This document shows, piece after piece, positions 7,307 through 15,185 of a stretch of DNA of 29,282 bases. Location of the stretch: the NCBI GenBank assembly GCA_900552655.1, contig USAE01000016.1:1-29282 (forward strand), read 5' to 3'. A program made the translations under genes and the position numbers. The notes beneath the pieces were generated by a model, which saw only the letters and a program-made list of their open reading frames with translations, was not told the origin of the DNA and ran no database searches. The number at the start of each line of letters is the position of its first letter. Position 1 is the stretch's first letter. Source of the stretch: an uncultured Clostridium sp. (GTDB lineage Bacteria; Bacillota; Clostridia; TANB77; CAG-508).

Positions 7307-8323
7307 ATGCTAAATTGGTATTTACAAAGTGGGAAAGATTCAGATGTAATAATAAGTTCCAGAATAAGACTTGCAAGAAATATATCAAATTATCCATTCG
7401 AAACTAAATGTAATATTTCGAAAAAGGAAGAGATAACAAACTTTATAGAAAAATCAATTTCTGGGAATAAATATGGAATTAAACTCTTAAGACTAAAAGA
7501 TATGGATAACATTACTATAAATAGTTTAATAGAAAAAAGATTAATAAGTCCAGATTTTGTAAGAAATAAAGATACTGCAAAAGCGATACTTATAAATGAT
7601 GAAGAAAATATATGTGCAATGATACATACAGAAGATCATATTAGTTTGCAAGTCTTTGGAGCAGGATTAGAATTAGATAATTTATTAAATTTAATTATAG
7701 AATTAGATGAATTTTTAGATGAAAAGCTAAAATTTGCTTTTAATGAAAAATATGGCTTTTTAACAGCATGCCCAATAGAAGCAGGGACAGCAATGAAAGC
7801 TTCTGTAATGGTACATGTGCCAGCATTGCAAATTACAGGTAATATTGGAAAAGTACTAGAAATAATAAATAATTTTGGTATGAATGTAACAGGAATTCAT
7901 GGAGAAGGAAGCAAGTCCGAAGGAGCATTATACCAAATATCTAACAAACAAACATTGGGGATTTCAGAAAAAGAGATTATTAAAAAACTAAAATTAATAA
8001 CAGATAAAATAATAGAACAAGAAAGAATTGCTAGAAAATATTTAGGTAAGAATAGATTAAATTTAGAAGATAAGTTATATAGAGATTATGGAATTTTAAC
8101 AAATTGTAGAAAAATTTCAGAAAGTGAATGTAAAGACTTACTTTCAACAGTAAAATTAGGAACAGATTTAGGAATTATTAACGAATTAACAGATTTAAAA
8201 ATTAATAAATTACAATTATATATACAAGATGCAAATTTACAAAAGTTTTTAGGAACAAAGTTAGAAGGAATAGAGCTAGACGCTAAAAGAGCAAATGTTA
8301 TAAAAACTATTATAAATGAATAG
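7307..8323 (+). CDS. mcsB: McsB-family protein arginine kinase with altered ATP-binding residues
   Basis: A 338-aa phosphagen-kinase-fold protein, slightly shorter than the roughly 360 aa of Bacillus McsB, which phosphorylates arginines to mark proteins for ClpCP. Conserved: SSRIRLARN (17-25), the catalytic glutamate in TEDH (Glu109), Cys155 in TACP, ASVM and GIHGEG. Compared from memory with B. subtilis McsB, several active-site residues differ. Arg125 is Ser113, Arg176 is Lys164 and Arg207 is Thr195; the TNVGTG loop reads IEAGTA (157-162), and SEA after GEG reads SKS. The three arginines normally contact ATP phosphates. The protein may be a weak kinase, have other nucleotide needs, or act as a scaffold. 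The C-terminal domain (LDAKRANVIK) is kept. AGGAGGT precedes the ATG, and the operon position is canonical. Confidence 0.9.
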   Translation: MLNWYLQSGKDSDVIISSRIRLARNISNYPFETKCNISKKEEITNFIEKSISGNKYGIKLLRLKDMDNITINSLIEKRLISPDFVRNKDTAKAILINDEENICAMIHTEDHISLQVFGAGLELDNLLNLIIELDEFLDEKLKFAFNEKYGFLTACPIEAGTAMKASVMVHVPALQITGNIGKVLEIINNFGMNVTGIHGEGSKSEGALYQISNKQTLGISEKEIIKKLKLITDKIIEQERIARKYLGKNRLNLEDKLYRDYGILTNCRKISESECKDLLSTVKLGTDLGIINELTDLKINKLQLYIQDANLQKFLGTKLEGIELDAKRANVIKTIINE

Positions 8324-8411
8324 GTATTAGCTCACACATTTAAATGGAATAATAAGTCGAAATTAAGAATTAAATTTGAACAACTATATTATAAGAGGAG
8401 GTAAAAAGTTT

Positions 8412-10850
8412 ATGACATATAAATTTACAAATAGTGCACAAAATGTTCTAGAAATAGCAAAAGAGATAGCAATAGAGTTAGGTCACAATTATATAGGAAC
8501 AGAACATTTATTATATGGTTTAACAGAAGAAGATAATGGTGTTGCAAGTAAAGTATTAGAAAATCAAAATATAAATTCCGAAAATGTATTAGAAGAGATA
8601 GAAAACTTAATAGGAAGAGAAGAAAAAAATATTACTAGTTTAGGTTTTACACCAAGAACTAAAAGAGTATTGGAAAATGCTTTTGTAGAAGCTAGAAAGC
8701 TAGATTCAGATTATATAGGAACAGAGCATATTTTAATAGGTATAATGAGGGAAGCAGATAGTATTGCTGTGAGAATATTATTAGACTTAGGTATTAATCC
8801 ACAAAAATTGTATAATGAAATTGTAAAAGTACTAGAAGAAGATGAAGATATTAATATGCAAGAGGGAAGCCAAAATAGAAAACAAGGTAGTTTTAATTCT
8901 ACTCCTACATTAAACCAATATGGAACAGATTTAACTAAAAGTGCAGGACTTGGAAAACTAGACCCTGTAATAGGAAGAAAAAATGAAATAGAAAGAGTAA
9001 TACAAATTTTGTCTAGAAGAACTAAAAATAATCCTTGCTTAATAGGAGAACCAGGAGTTGGAAAAACAGCAGTTGTAGAGGGATTAGCTGAAAAAATAAT
9101 ACAAGGAGATGTTCCAGAATTATTAAAGGATAAAAGAGTTGTAACAATAGATTTATCTAGTATGGTTGCAGGTGCAAAATATAGAGGAGATTTTGAAGAA
9201 AGAATAAAGAAAGCTTTAAATGAAGTAAAAAAAGCTGGTGATGTAATACTATTTATAGATGAAATTCACACAATAGTAGGAGCAGGTTCAGCAGAAGGAG
9301 CTATTGATGCAGCAAATATTTTAAAGCCATTATTAGCTAGGGGAGATATACAATTAATTGGTGCTACAACTTTAAATGAATATAGAAAATATATAGAAAA
9401 AGATAGTGCATTAGAAAGAAGATTTAGTCCTGTAAATGTAAATGAACCAACACACGAAGAAACTGTAGAAATATTAAAAGGAATAAGAGATAAATATGAA
9501 GCTCATCATAATATAAAAATAATGGATGAAGCAATAGAATCAGCAGTAGAATTATCTAGTAGATATATAAATGATAGGTTTTTACCAGATAAAGCAATAG
9601 ATTTAATAGATGAAGCGTCTTCAAAATTAAGATTATCATCTTTAAAAGAGCCAGATAGCTTAAAGGAAAAAGAAATGAAAATAGAAGAGATGAACAAAGA
9701 AAAAGAAGATGCTGTAAAAGTTCAAAAATTTGAAAGGGCTGCTAAAATAAGAGATGAAGTAAATAAATTAAAAGAAGAATTAGAAGAGGAAAGAAACAAG
9801 TGGAGGAATAAGAAAACAAAAGCTATTGCCAAATTAACACAAGAGGATATTGCTAAAACAATTGCAAGTTGGACAGGTATACCTGTTAATAAGATTAGCC
9901 AAGATGAAAATAAAAAGTTAAAGAATTTAGATAAAGAATTGCATAAAAGAGTTGTTGGTCAAAATGAAGCTGTTGAGGCTGTTGCAAAAGCAATACGAAG
10001 AAGTAGAGTAGGTCTTAAAAATCCTAATAGACCAATAGGCTCATTTCTTTTCTTAGGACCAACAGGTGTAGGAAAAACAGAATTATCTAAAGCTTTAGCA
10101 GAAGGACTATTCGGAACAGAAAATGCAATGATAAGAGTTGATATGTCAGAATTTATGGAACCACATTCTGTTGCTAAGTTGATTGGTGCACCTCCAGGAT
10201 ATGTTGGTTTTGACGATGGTGGTCAATTAACAGAAAAGATTAGAAGAAAACCATATTCTGTAATATTATTTGATGAAATAGAAAAGGCACATCCAGATGT
10301 TATGAATATGTTACTTCAAATTTTAGAGGATGGTAGATTAACAGATAGCCAAGGTAGAACAGTAAACTTTAAAAATACAGTAATAATTATGACCTCAAAT
10401 ATAGGTGCAAGGCTAATTACAGATAAAAAATCTTTAGGTTTTATAGATAAAGCAGAGCAAGATTTAGCAAAGGAATATGAAGAAATAAAGAAAAATGTAA
10501 TGGCAGAATTAAAAAGGGAATTAAGACCAGAATTCATAAATCGTATAGATGACATTATAGTATTCCATAAGCTAAATGATAGTGAAATAAATAGTATAAT
10601 AGATTTATTATTAAAAAATGTTGAAGAAAGATTACAAGATCAAGGATTAAATATAAAAATAGACAAAAGTGTAAAGGAATTAATTGCTAAAAAGGGTGTA
10701 GATAAAGAATTTGGTGCAAGACCACTTCGTAGAGCAATACAAAATATTGTAGAAGATAAATTAGCAGAAGAAATATTAGATGGTAATATAAAACCAGGTT
10801 TAAAAGGAAAATTAGTAGCAAAAGAGGATAAAGTGGAGCTTAAAATTTGA
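8412..10850 (+). CDS. clpC: ClpC, AAA+ unfoldase of the ClpCP protease
   Basis: An 812-aa Hsp100 unfoldase that feeds proteins into ClpP. Domains in order: two N-terminal Clp repeats (about 4-70 and 80-145), AAA module 1 with Walker A GEPGVGKT (212-219), a coiled-coil M domain holding a UVR-like segment (VQKFERAAKIRDEV), AAA module 2 with GPTGVGKT, and a C-terminal D2-small domain (FGARPLRRAIQ). Glu31 and Glu105, in the two GTEH motifs, match the phosphoarginine-pocket glutamates Glu32 and Glu106 of Bacillus ClpC. The ATG at 8412 is chosen because GGAGGT (8397-8402) lies 9 bp upstream and the product then starts like other ClpC proteins; an upstream in-frame ATG at 8376 precedes that site. 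Last gene of the operon. Confidence 0.96.
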   Translation: MTYKFTNSAQNVLEIAKEIAIELGHNYIGTEHLLYGLTEEDNGVASKVLENQNINSENVLEEIENLIGREEKNITSLGFTPRTKRVLENAFVEARKLDSDYIGTEHILIGIMREADSIAVRILLDLGINPQKLYNEIVKVLEEDEDINMQEGSQNRKQGSFNSTPTLNQYGTDLTKSAGLGKLDPVIGRKNEIERVIQILSRRTKNNPCLIGEPGVGKTAVVEGLAEKIIQGDVPELLKDKRVVTIDLSSMVAGAKYRGDFEERIKKALNEVKKAGDVILFIDEIHTIVGAGSAEGAIDAANILKPLLARGDIQLIGATTLNEYRKYIEKDSALERRFSPVNVNEPTHEETVEILKGIRDKYEAHHNIKIMDEAIESAVELSSRYINDRFLPDKAIDLIDEASSKLRLSSLKEPDSLKEKEMKIEEMNKEKEDAVKVQKFERAAKIRDEVNKLKEELEEERNKWRNKKTKAIAKLTQEDIAKTIASWTGIPVNKISQDENKKLKNLDKELHKRVVGQNEAVEAVAKAIRRSRVGLKNPNRPIGSFLFLGPTGVGKTELSKALAEGLFGTENAMIRVDMSEFMEPHSVAKLIGAPPGYVGFDDGGQLTEKIRRKPYSVILFDEIEKAHPDVMNMLLQILEDGRLTDSQGRTVNFKNTVIIMTSNIGARLITDKKSLGFIDKAEQDLAKEYEEIKKNVMAELKRELRPEFINRIDDIIVFHKLNDSEINSIIDLLLKNVEERLQDQGLNIKIDKSVKELIAKKGVDKEFGARPLRRAIQNIVEDKLAEEILDGNIKPGLKGKLVAKEDKVELKI

Positions 10851-10875
10851 TATTTTATGTAAATTATAGTATAAT
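10847..10875 (+). promoter_or_regulatory. Promoter overlapping the clpC stop codon
   Basis: -35 TTGATA (10847-10852) and -10 TATAAT (10870-10875) with the ideal 17-bp spacer. The -35 box contains the clpC stop codon (10848-10850). It would start transcription about 35 bp before the small gene at 10917, making it independent of the heat-shock operon. Confidence 0.75.
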
Positions 10876-10916
10876 ATAAGAAGTTACATTAGTTGAACAC
10901 AGAAGGGAGAAAAAAC

Positions 10917-11084
10917 ATGATTGATGAAAAACATTATGAGTTACTTGAATTGCAAACATACGAAAAAAATGAGGCTTATGAGCGGATTAAATTAATGTAT
11001 GGTACAATGAAAGGAGTAACGACCTATCCTGCTGAAGATGGCAAGTATTACATTGTTCAGAGCAAAGTAATAGCCAAGTTATAA
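10917..11084 (+). CDS. Small uncharacterised protein, 55 aa
   Basis: I do not recognise this protein. Starting at ATG 10917 (AAGGGAG at 10903-10909, 7 bp away) it has 55 residues, mixed charge, no membrane segment and no cysteine. The first half is predicted helical (ELLELQTYEKNEAYERIKL) and the second half looks beta-rich (KYYIVQSKVI). It has its own near-consensus promoter and a strong terminator, so it is a monocistronic unit between clpC and dapB. This transcription set-up, together with a good ribosome-binding site, supports a real gene rather than a chance reading frame. Its level is presumably constitutive. An upstream in-frame ATG at 10893 is less likely. Confidence 0.7.
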   Translation: MIDEKHYELLELQTYEKNEAYERIKLMYGTMKGVTTYPAEDGKYYIVQSKVIAKL

Positions 11085-11086
11085 AA

Positions 11087-11128
11087 AAGAAAAAGGAGAA
11101 AGTGCTAATTGCACTTCTCCTTTTTCTT
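11087..11128 (+). terminator. Rho-independent terminator after the 55-aa gene
   Basis: A long stem: AAGAAAAAGGAGAA plus AGTGC (11087-11105) pairs with GCACT plus TCTCCTTTTTCTT (11111-11128) around a 5-nt loop, with one bulged A. The T-rich descending arm serves the + strand. It lies 20 bp from the end of the convergent dapB and may also stop dapB transcripts. Confidence 0.85.
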
Positions 11129-11147
11129 CATTTAAAATAGAATTTTA

Positions 11148-11900
11148 CTAATCATTATTAATTAAATGGTTCATATTATACATACCATTATCTTTATTAA
11201 TTATATATTTTGCAGCCATAACAGCACCATTTGCAAAAACTGTTCTAGAATAGCATCTGTGGGTTACTTCTAAAGTTTCATGTTCACCAAAAAATTGTAC
11301 AGTATGTTCACCAACAATATTTCCACCACGAATAGAGGAAAATCCAATTTCTAGCTTATTTCTTTTTTCACGTTTATTATGTCTATCAAATTCGTAAATC
11401 ATTTTATTATTATTTGCTTCATTAATACTATCTGCTAAAAATAATGCTGTACCACTAGGACTATCTATTTTTCTATTATGATGAGTTTCTATAATTTCGA
11501 TATCTGTATTTGGTAAGCTTTTTGATAAAGAAGCTACAATTTTAGCCATTAAATTTATATCGTAAGACATATTGGCAGATTTAAAAATAGGAATATGTTT
11601 TGAATATTCATTTATAGTATTTAATTGTTCATTAGTAAAACCAGTAGTAGCAATTACTACAGGAATATTGTTTTCTTTTGCATAACTTAAAATATTTAAA
11701 GTAGCAACTGGAACAGAAAAGTCTATTATAACATCTGGCTTTTCTTCTATTTGAGAAACATTTGTATAAACAGGGTATGTATATATTCCAGTGTTTTCTT
11801 TGTCAACACCACCAACAAGAACAATATCTTTATCGTTATCTAATACATTTGCAACTTCTTGTCCCATTTTTCCATTTATTCCATTTATTAATATTTTCAT
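11148..11900 (-). CDS. dapB: 4-hydroxy-tetrahydrodipicolinate reductase
   Basis: A 250-aa DapB, which uses NAD(P)H to reduce 4-hydroxy-tetrahydrodipicolinate on the way to diaminopimelate and lysine. The Rossmann motif NGINGKMG is at 6-13. The active-site block ETHHNRKIDSPSGTA spans about 138-152, with the catalytic His140/His141 and Lys144 and the SGT substrate-binding turn. EHTVQFFGEHE near the C-terminus is the usual tetramer/substrate segment. An AAAGGAC ribosome-binding site lies before the ATG. It follows the HD-hydrolase gene by 35 bp and is probably co-transcribed with it; dapA is further upstream on the same strand. Confidence 0.96.
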   Translation of the reverse strand: MKILINGINGKMGQEVANVLDNDKDIVLVGGVDKENTGIYTYPVYTNVSQIEEKPDVIIDFSVPVATLNILSYAKENNIPVVIATTGFTNEQLNTINEYSKHIPIFKSANMSYDINLMAKIVASLSKSLPNTDIEIIETHHNRKIDSPSGTALFLADSINEANNNKMIYEFDRHNKREKRNKLEIGFSSIRGGNIVGEHTVQFFGEHETLEVTHRCYSRTVFANGAVMAAKYIINKDNGMYNMNHLINND

Positions 11901-11935
11901 TTTTTTGTTCGTCCTTTCATATCGCCAAAATAAAA

Positions 11936-12478
11936 TTAGAATCGTACAAATAAAACTGTTAAAAAAACATAAGCGTATCTGTAAACCATTTTCAAATTAT
12001 AACGTTTTTCTAAGTATTTAAAAAATTCAACTGTAGCACAATATTTATCTACAAATGTTACTATATAACTTTCTATGTAGTTAGGAAATTTAATAGTTAA
12101 AGGCCACATATGTTTTACGATAATATCCTTTTCTAAATCATTTAACTCAAAATTTTTTAATGAATTTTGCAAAGCTATTTTAGGATGAGCAAAAGCATGT
12201 AATTCTTTAAAAGAGTTAATTTTTCTTGACTCATGCCAGTCATACAAAAAGAAGTCATGAAGCATTGCAGCACGCGAAGCAGAAAAATAGTCTAAGTTAA
12301 ATTTTTTACATATTAAATAAGTATAATATGCAACATGTAAACAATGGTTATAACATGATGTAGTAGAATGTTGCATATAATTACTCATTTCTCTAACTTT
12401 TTCATTTAGGCGAATATCATTTATTATATTTTTAAATTCTAAATAATTTTCTTCATTCTTTAATTTTTTAAAAAACAT
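11936..12478 (-). CDS. HD-domain hydrolase of unknown substrate
   Basis: A 180-aa HD-superfamily protein, probably a metal-dependent phosphohydrolase. Likely metal ligands are His45 or His48 (NHCLHV), His74-Asp75 (MLHDFFLYDWHE), His98 (HAFAHPKIA) and a late Asp144 (FVDKYC). The phosphatase-type helices are complete and there is no signal or transmembrane segment, although the last 15 residues are hydrophobic. Homologues of this kind are common in Clostridia and are annotated only as HD proteins; the substrate is unknown. It sits between dapA and dapB on the same strand, which hints at a link with cell-wall or lysine metabolism, but its own promoter (12521-12549) suggests separate control. Confidence 0.85.
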   Translation of the reverse strand: MFFKKLKNEENYLEFKNIINDIRLNEKVREMSNYMQHSTTSCYNHCLHVAYYTYLICKKFNLDYFSASRAAMLHDFFLYDWHESRKINSFKELHAFAHPKIALQNSLKNFELNDLEKDIIVKHMWPLTIKFPNYIESYIVTFVDKYCATVEFFKYLEKRYNLKMVYRYAYVFLTVLFVRF

Positions 12479-12491
12479 TTATCCACATCCC

Positions 12492-12549
12492 ATAATATTT
12501 ATATAATATCCTATATAAATATTATATCATCCTGAAAAAAACATGTGAA
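12492..12549 (-). promoter_or_regulatory. Promoter of the HD-hydrolase/dapB unit with an overlapping palindrome
   Basis: Read on the minus strand, -35 TTCACA (12549-12544) and -10 TATAAT (12526-12521) are 17 bp apart. A palindrome with 14-bp arms (12492-12505 and 12512-12525) and a 6-nt centre covers the -10 edge and the likely transcription start. That is the classical place for a repressor operator. The arms are pure A/T, so some symmetry may be chance. Confidence 0.6.
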
Positions 12550-12605
12550 TAAAGTTAATTAAATCTTAATATTTTAATATATTGCTTATATTATGAAACA
12601 ACAAT

Positions 12606-13490
12606 TTAAATTAATCCAAAATTTTTTAAAGAATTTTGTAATTTTTCTTTGTTTTTATTTGACAAACTAACTAAAGGCAATCTTGGATTTCCAAAATTAT
12701 AACCAATAATATTTAAAGCTTCTTTTACTGGAATAGGGTTAACTTCGCAAAATAAGCTTTCTATTAAATCTATTGAATCTAATTGCATTTTTCTAGCTTG
12801 CGAAATATTTCCATCAAAGAAATTTTGAACCATATTATGTGTATATTTTGGTGCAACATTAGAAAGAACAGATATAACACCAAGACCTCCTAAAGAAAGT
12901 ACAGGAATAATTTGGTCATCATTACCAGAATAGATATGTAAATTATCCTTACATAATTCAGCAATTTTGGCAACTTGCGAAATATTACCACTAGCTTCTT
13001 TTATAGCTACAATGTTTGAAATTTTAGAAAGTGCTAAACATGTTTCTGGAGTAATATTTACACCCGTTCTGCTAGATACACTATATACAATTATTGGTAA
13101 ATTTGTAGAATTTGCTATTGCTTTATAATGTGCTACTAGACCAGCTTGAGTAGTTTTATTGTAATATGGTGTTACAACCAATAAACCATCTGCGCCAACA
13201 GATTCAGAATATTTAGACATTTCTATTGCAGATGCAGTATTATTAGAACCAGTTCCAGCAATTACAGGAATTCTACCATTAACTTTATCTATAGCAAATT
13301 TAATAGTATCTTTTTTTTCTTTTTCGGTCATTGTAGAAGATTCGCCAGTAGTACCACATACTATAATACTATCTACACCTTCTGAAATTTGAAATTCTAT
13401 TAATTTTCCAAATTCTTCAAAATTTATGCCATCTTTTGTAAATGGTGTGGAGATGGCTGTACCACAACCTTTAAATATAATTTTTTTCAT
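12606..13490 (-). CDS. dapA: 4-hydroxy-tetrahydrodipicolinate synthase
   Basis: A 294-aa class-I aldolase that condenses pyruvate with aspartate semialdehyde, the first committed lysine/diaminopimelate step. Key residues: Thr47-Thr48 in GTTGES, Tyr136 in IVYSVSSRTG, Arg141, and the Schiff-base Lys164 in AIKEASGN. The ATG at 13490 is preferred because GGGAGA lies 7 bp upstream of it; an upstream in-frame ATG at 13505 lies before this site. Downstream on the same strand are the HD hydrolase and dapB; asd, which makes its substrate, lies on the same strand beyond the regulator gene. No lysine riboswitch was recognised in the leader. Confidence 0.96.
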   Translation of the reverse strand: MKKIIFKGCGTAISTPFTKDGINFEEFGKLIEFQISEGVDSIIVCGTTGESSTMTEKEKKDTIKFAIDKVNGRIPVIAGTGSNNTASAIEMSKYSESVGADGLLVVTPYYNKTTQAGLVAHYKAIANSTNLPIIVYSVSSRTGVNITPETCLALSKISNIVAIKEASGNISQVAKIAELCKDNLHIYSGNDDQIIPVLSLGGLGVISVLSNVAPKYTHNMVQNFFDGNISQARKMQLDSIDLIESLFCEVNPIPVKEALNIIGYNFGNPRLPLVSLSNKNKEKLQNSLKNFGLI

Positions 13491-13515
13491 AATAACATCT
13501 CCCATAGAGATTTTT

Positions 13516-13540
13516 TAGCTTATATAATTATATGTAGCTA
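13516..13540. repeat. Inverted repeat in the dapA/regulator divergent spacer
   Basis: TAGCT (13516-13520) and AGCTA (13536-13540) flank the perfect palindrome ATATAATTATAT (13522-13533), giving an almost symmetrical site of 25 bp. It is about 26 bp upstream of the dapA start and 148 bp upstream of the DtxR-like gene. It is a candidate operator; the regulator binding it, if any, is unknown. Confidence 0.4.
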
Positions 13541-13687
13541 GTTTCTATTGTATTATATGATATAATATAGAAAAAATAAATAAATTATGGAAAAAATATA
13601 TATAATAATATATAATTATTAAAAATTAAGAGATTTAAATGTAAAGCATATAGGCAGTAAAAAATACAAAGTTAGGAGAGAAAAACA

Positions 13688-14143
13688 ATGACAGCGTCAC
13701 AAGAAGATTATTTAAAAACAATATATATATTAATTTTACATAAAAATGAAGCAAGAGTTACAGATATTGCAGATTATTTGCAAGTTAGCAAAGCAAGTGT
13801 TAATAGAGCATTAAAATCACTAAAAGAAATAGATCTTGTTGACTACGAAGCTTATGGGGAAATAAAACTAACAGAAAGAGGAAAAGAAGAAGCAACAAAT
13901 GTTATAAAAAAACATAATGTTTTAAAGGCCTTTTTAATTCAAATACTAAATGTTGATAGCAAAACAGCAGAAGAAGAAGCAAAAAAAATGAAACATGCCA
14001 TTTCTGAAGATACAGTTAATAAATTTTCGGAGTATATTAAAAGTATAATAAAAGTAGATGAGCTAAAATGCAATTATAGCCCAGAAAATGAAAGATGCCA
14101 AAATTGTATAAAATTAACTAAACATAAAAAAACGGGATTTTAA
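13688..14143 (+). CDS. DtxR/MntR-family transcriptional regulator with altered metal sites
   Basis: A 151-aa protein with the DtxR/MntR layout. A winged helix-turn-helix covers 1-65 (EDYLKTIYIL, ARVTDIADYLQVSKASVNRAL) and a dimerisation/metal domain covers about 70-122 (HNVLKAFL, KHAISEDT). There is no SH3 domain. Family members bind DNA with Mn2+ or Fe2+ as co-repressor. Here several ligands are changed relative to DtxR as I recall it: Cys102, Glu105 and Glu83 correspond to Lys99, Lys102 and Lys80. Asp7, His76 and His103 remain. The tail has three cysteines (128, 137, 140), which could bind metal or sense redox state. AGGAGAG precedes the ATG. The final codons (KTGF) lie inside a hairpin repeat. 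The regulon is unknown. Confidence 0.85.
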   Translation: MTASQEDYLKTIYILILHKNEARVTDIADYLQVSKASVNRALKSLKEIDLVDYEAYGEIKLTERGKEEATNVIKKHNVLKAFLIQILNVDSKTAEEEAKKMKHAISEDTVNKFSEYIKSIIKVDELKCNYSPENERCQNCIKLTKHKKTGF

Positions 14144-14166
14144 GGACCGTCCCTAAATCCCGGTTT
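14129..14166. repeat. GGGACG-containing hairpin overlapping the regulator's stop codon
   Basis: CGGGATTT (14133-14140) pairs with AAATCCCG (14155-14162); the flanking A/T bases extend the stem. The 14-nt loop, read on the minus strand, contains AGGGACGGTCC. It is far richer in G/C than its surroundings. It may work as a terminator for the regulator or for asd, or be one copy of a dispersed repeat; a second GGGACG hairpin is at 18902-18934. The regulator's last codons and TAA lie inside it. Confidence 0.55.
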
Positions 14167-14192
14167 GTTAGAAAAATCTTAGGTTCACTTTT

Positions 14193-15185
14193 TTACATTT
14201 CGATTAGTTTTTCTACTATTTGTATTGCATTACTTGCAGCACCTTTTCTTATATTATCTGCGACAACCCAAAGATTTACACCGCTTTCTATGCTAAAATC
14301 TCTTCTAATTCTACCCACAAATACGTCGTCATGACCTGTTGCTGTTGTTGCTAGTGGGTAAATTTCGGAATTAATATCGTCTTTAACAATAATGCCTTCA
14401 AAATTTTTTAAGGTTTCTATTAATTCAGAAAGTTCAAAATCCTTTTCAAATTCCACATTTATAGATTCACTATGTGAATTTTCTACAGGAACTCTAACTG
14501 TTGTTGCTGTTATTTTTAAGTCAGGATTATTTAAAATTTTTCTAGTTTCATTAATCATTTTTAATTCTTCTTTAGTATAGCCATTTTCTGTAAATACATC
14601 TATTTGTGGTAAACAATTATTATAAATTGGGTATGGGAATTTCTCTAATTTATTAATTCCTTTTCTACCATTTTCTAAATCGTTTAAACCTTTTTGTCCA
14701 GCTCCAGAAACAGCTTGGTATGTAGAATACACAATTCTTTTTATTTTGTATTTATCATCTAAAGCTTTTAATGGCAAAACTGCTTGTATTGTAGAACAGT
14801 TAGGGTTTGCAATTATTCCTTTATTATTTGCAATTTCTTCTTTATTTACCTCTGGAACAACTAAAGGTACATTTGGGTCCATTCTAAATGCACTACTATT
14901 ATCTACAACAATGCAACCTTTAGACGCTGCTATTGGAGCATATTTTTTAGCTGTCTCGCCACCTGCAGAAAATATTGCAAAGTCAAAACCTTCATCAAAA
15001 GAATTTTCATTTAGTTCTTTAATAACATATTCTTTGTTCATAAAATTAACTTTTTTACCTGCAGATTTGCAAGAAGCAAATAAGACATATTCACTAATTG
15101 GTAGTTTCTTTTCTTCTAATACCTTTAGTGCAGTACTACCAACTACACCTGTTGCGCCAACAATGGCTAATTTATAATGTTTCAT
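14193..15185 (-). CDS. asd: Aspartate-semialdehyde dehydrogenase
   Basis: A 331-aa enzyme that reduces aspartyl phosphate with NADPH to aspartate semialdehyde, the branch point to lysine, threonine and methionine. The Rossmann motif GATGVVG is at 10-16. The nucleophile is Cys130 in NPNCST. The substrate-binding segment YQAVSGAGQ and the later NSHSES (catalytic His) are present. The ATG at 15185 is chosen because GAGGTG lies a few bases upstream and the product then begins at the Rossmann strand; an in-frame ATG 30 bp earlier lacks such support. It is transcribed alone on the minus strand, divergent from the T-box/ileS unit. Confidence 0.95.
   Translation of the reverse strand: MKHYKLAIVGATGVVGSTALKVLEEKKLPISEYVLFASCKSAGKKVNFMNKEYVIKELNENSFDEGFDFAIFSAGGETAKKYAPIAASKGCIVVDNSSAFRMDPNVPLVVPEVNKEEIANNKGIIANPNCSTIQAVLPLKALDDKYKIKRIVYSTYQAVSGAGQKGLNDLENGRKGINKLEKFPYPIYNNCLPQIDVFTENGYTKEELKMINETRKILNNPDLKITATTVRVPVENSHSESINVEFEKDFELSELIETLKNFEGIIVKDDINSEIYPLATTATGHDDVFVGRIRRDFSIESGVNLWVVADNIRKGAASNAIQIVEKLIEM

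Noticed and set aside
12606..15185. Lysine riboswitch controlling dapA or asd
   Set aside because: The leaders are short and AT-rich, without the conserved L-box junction sequences.
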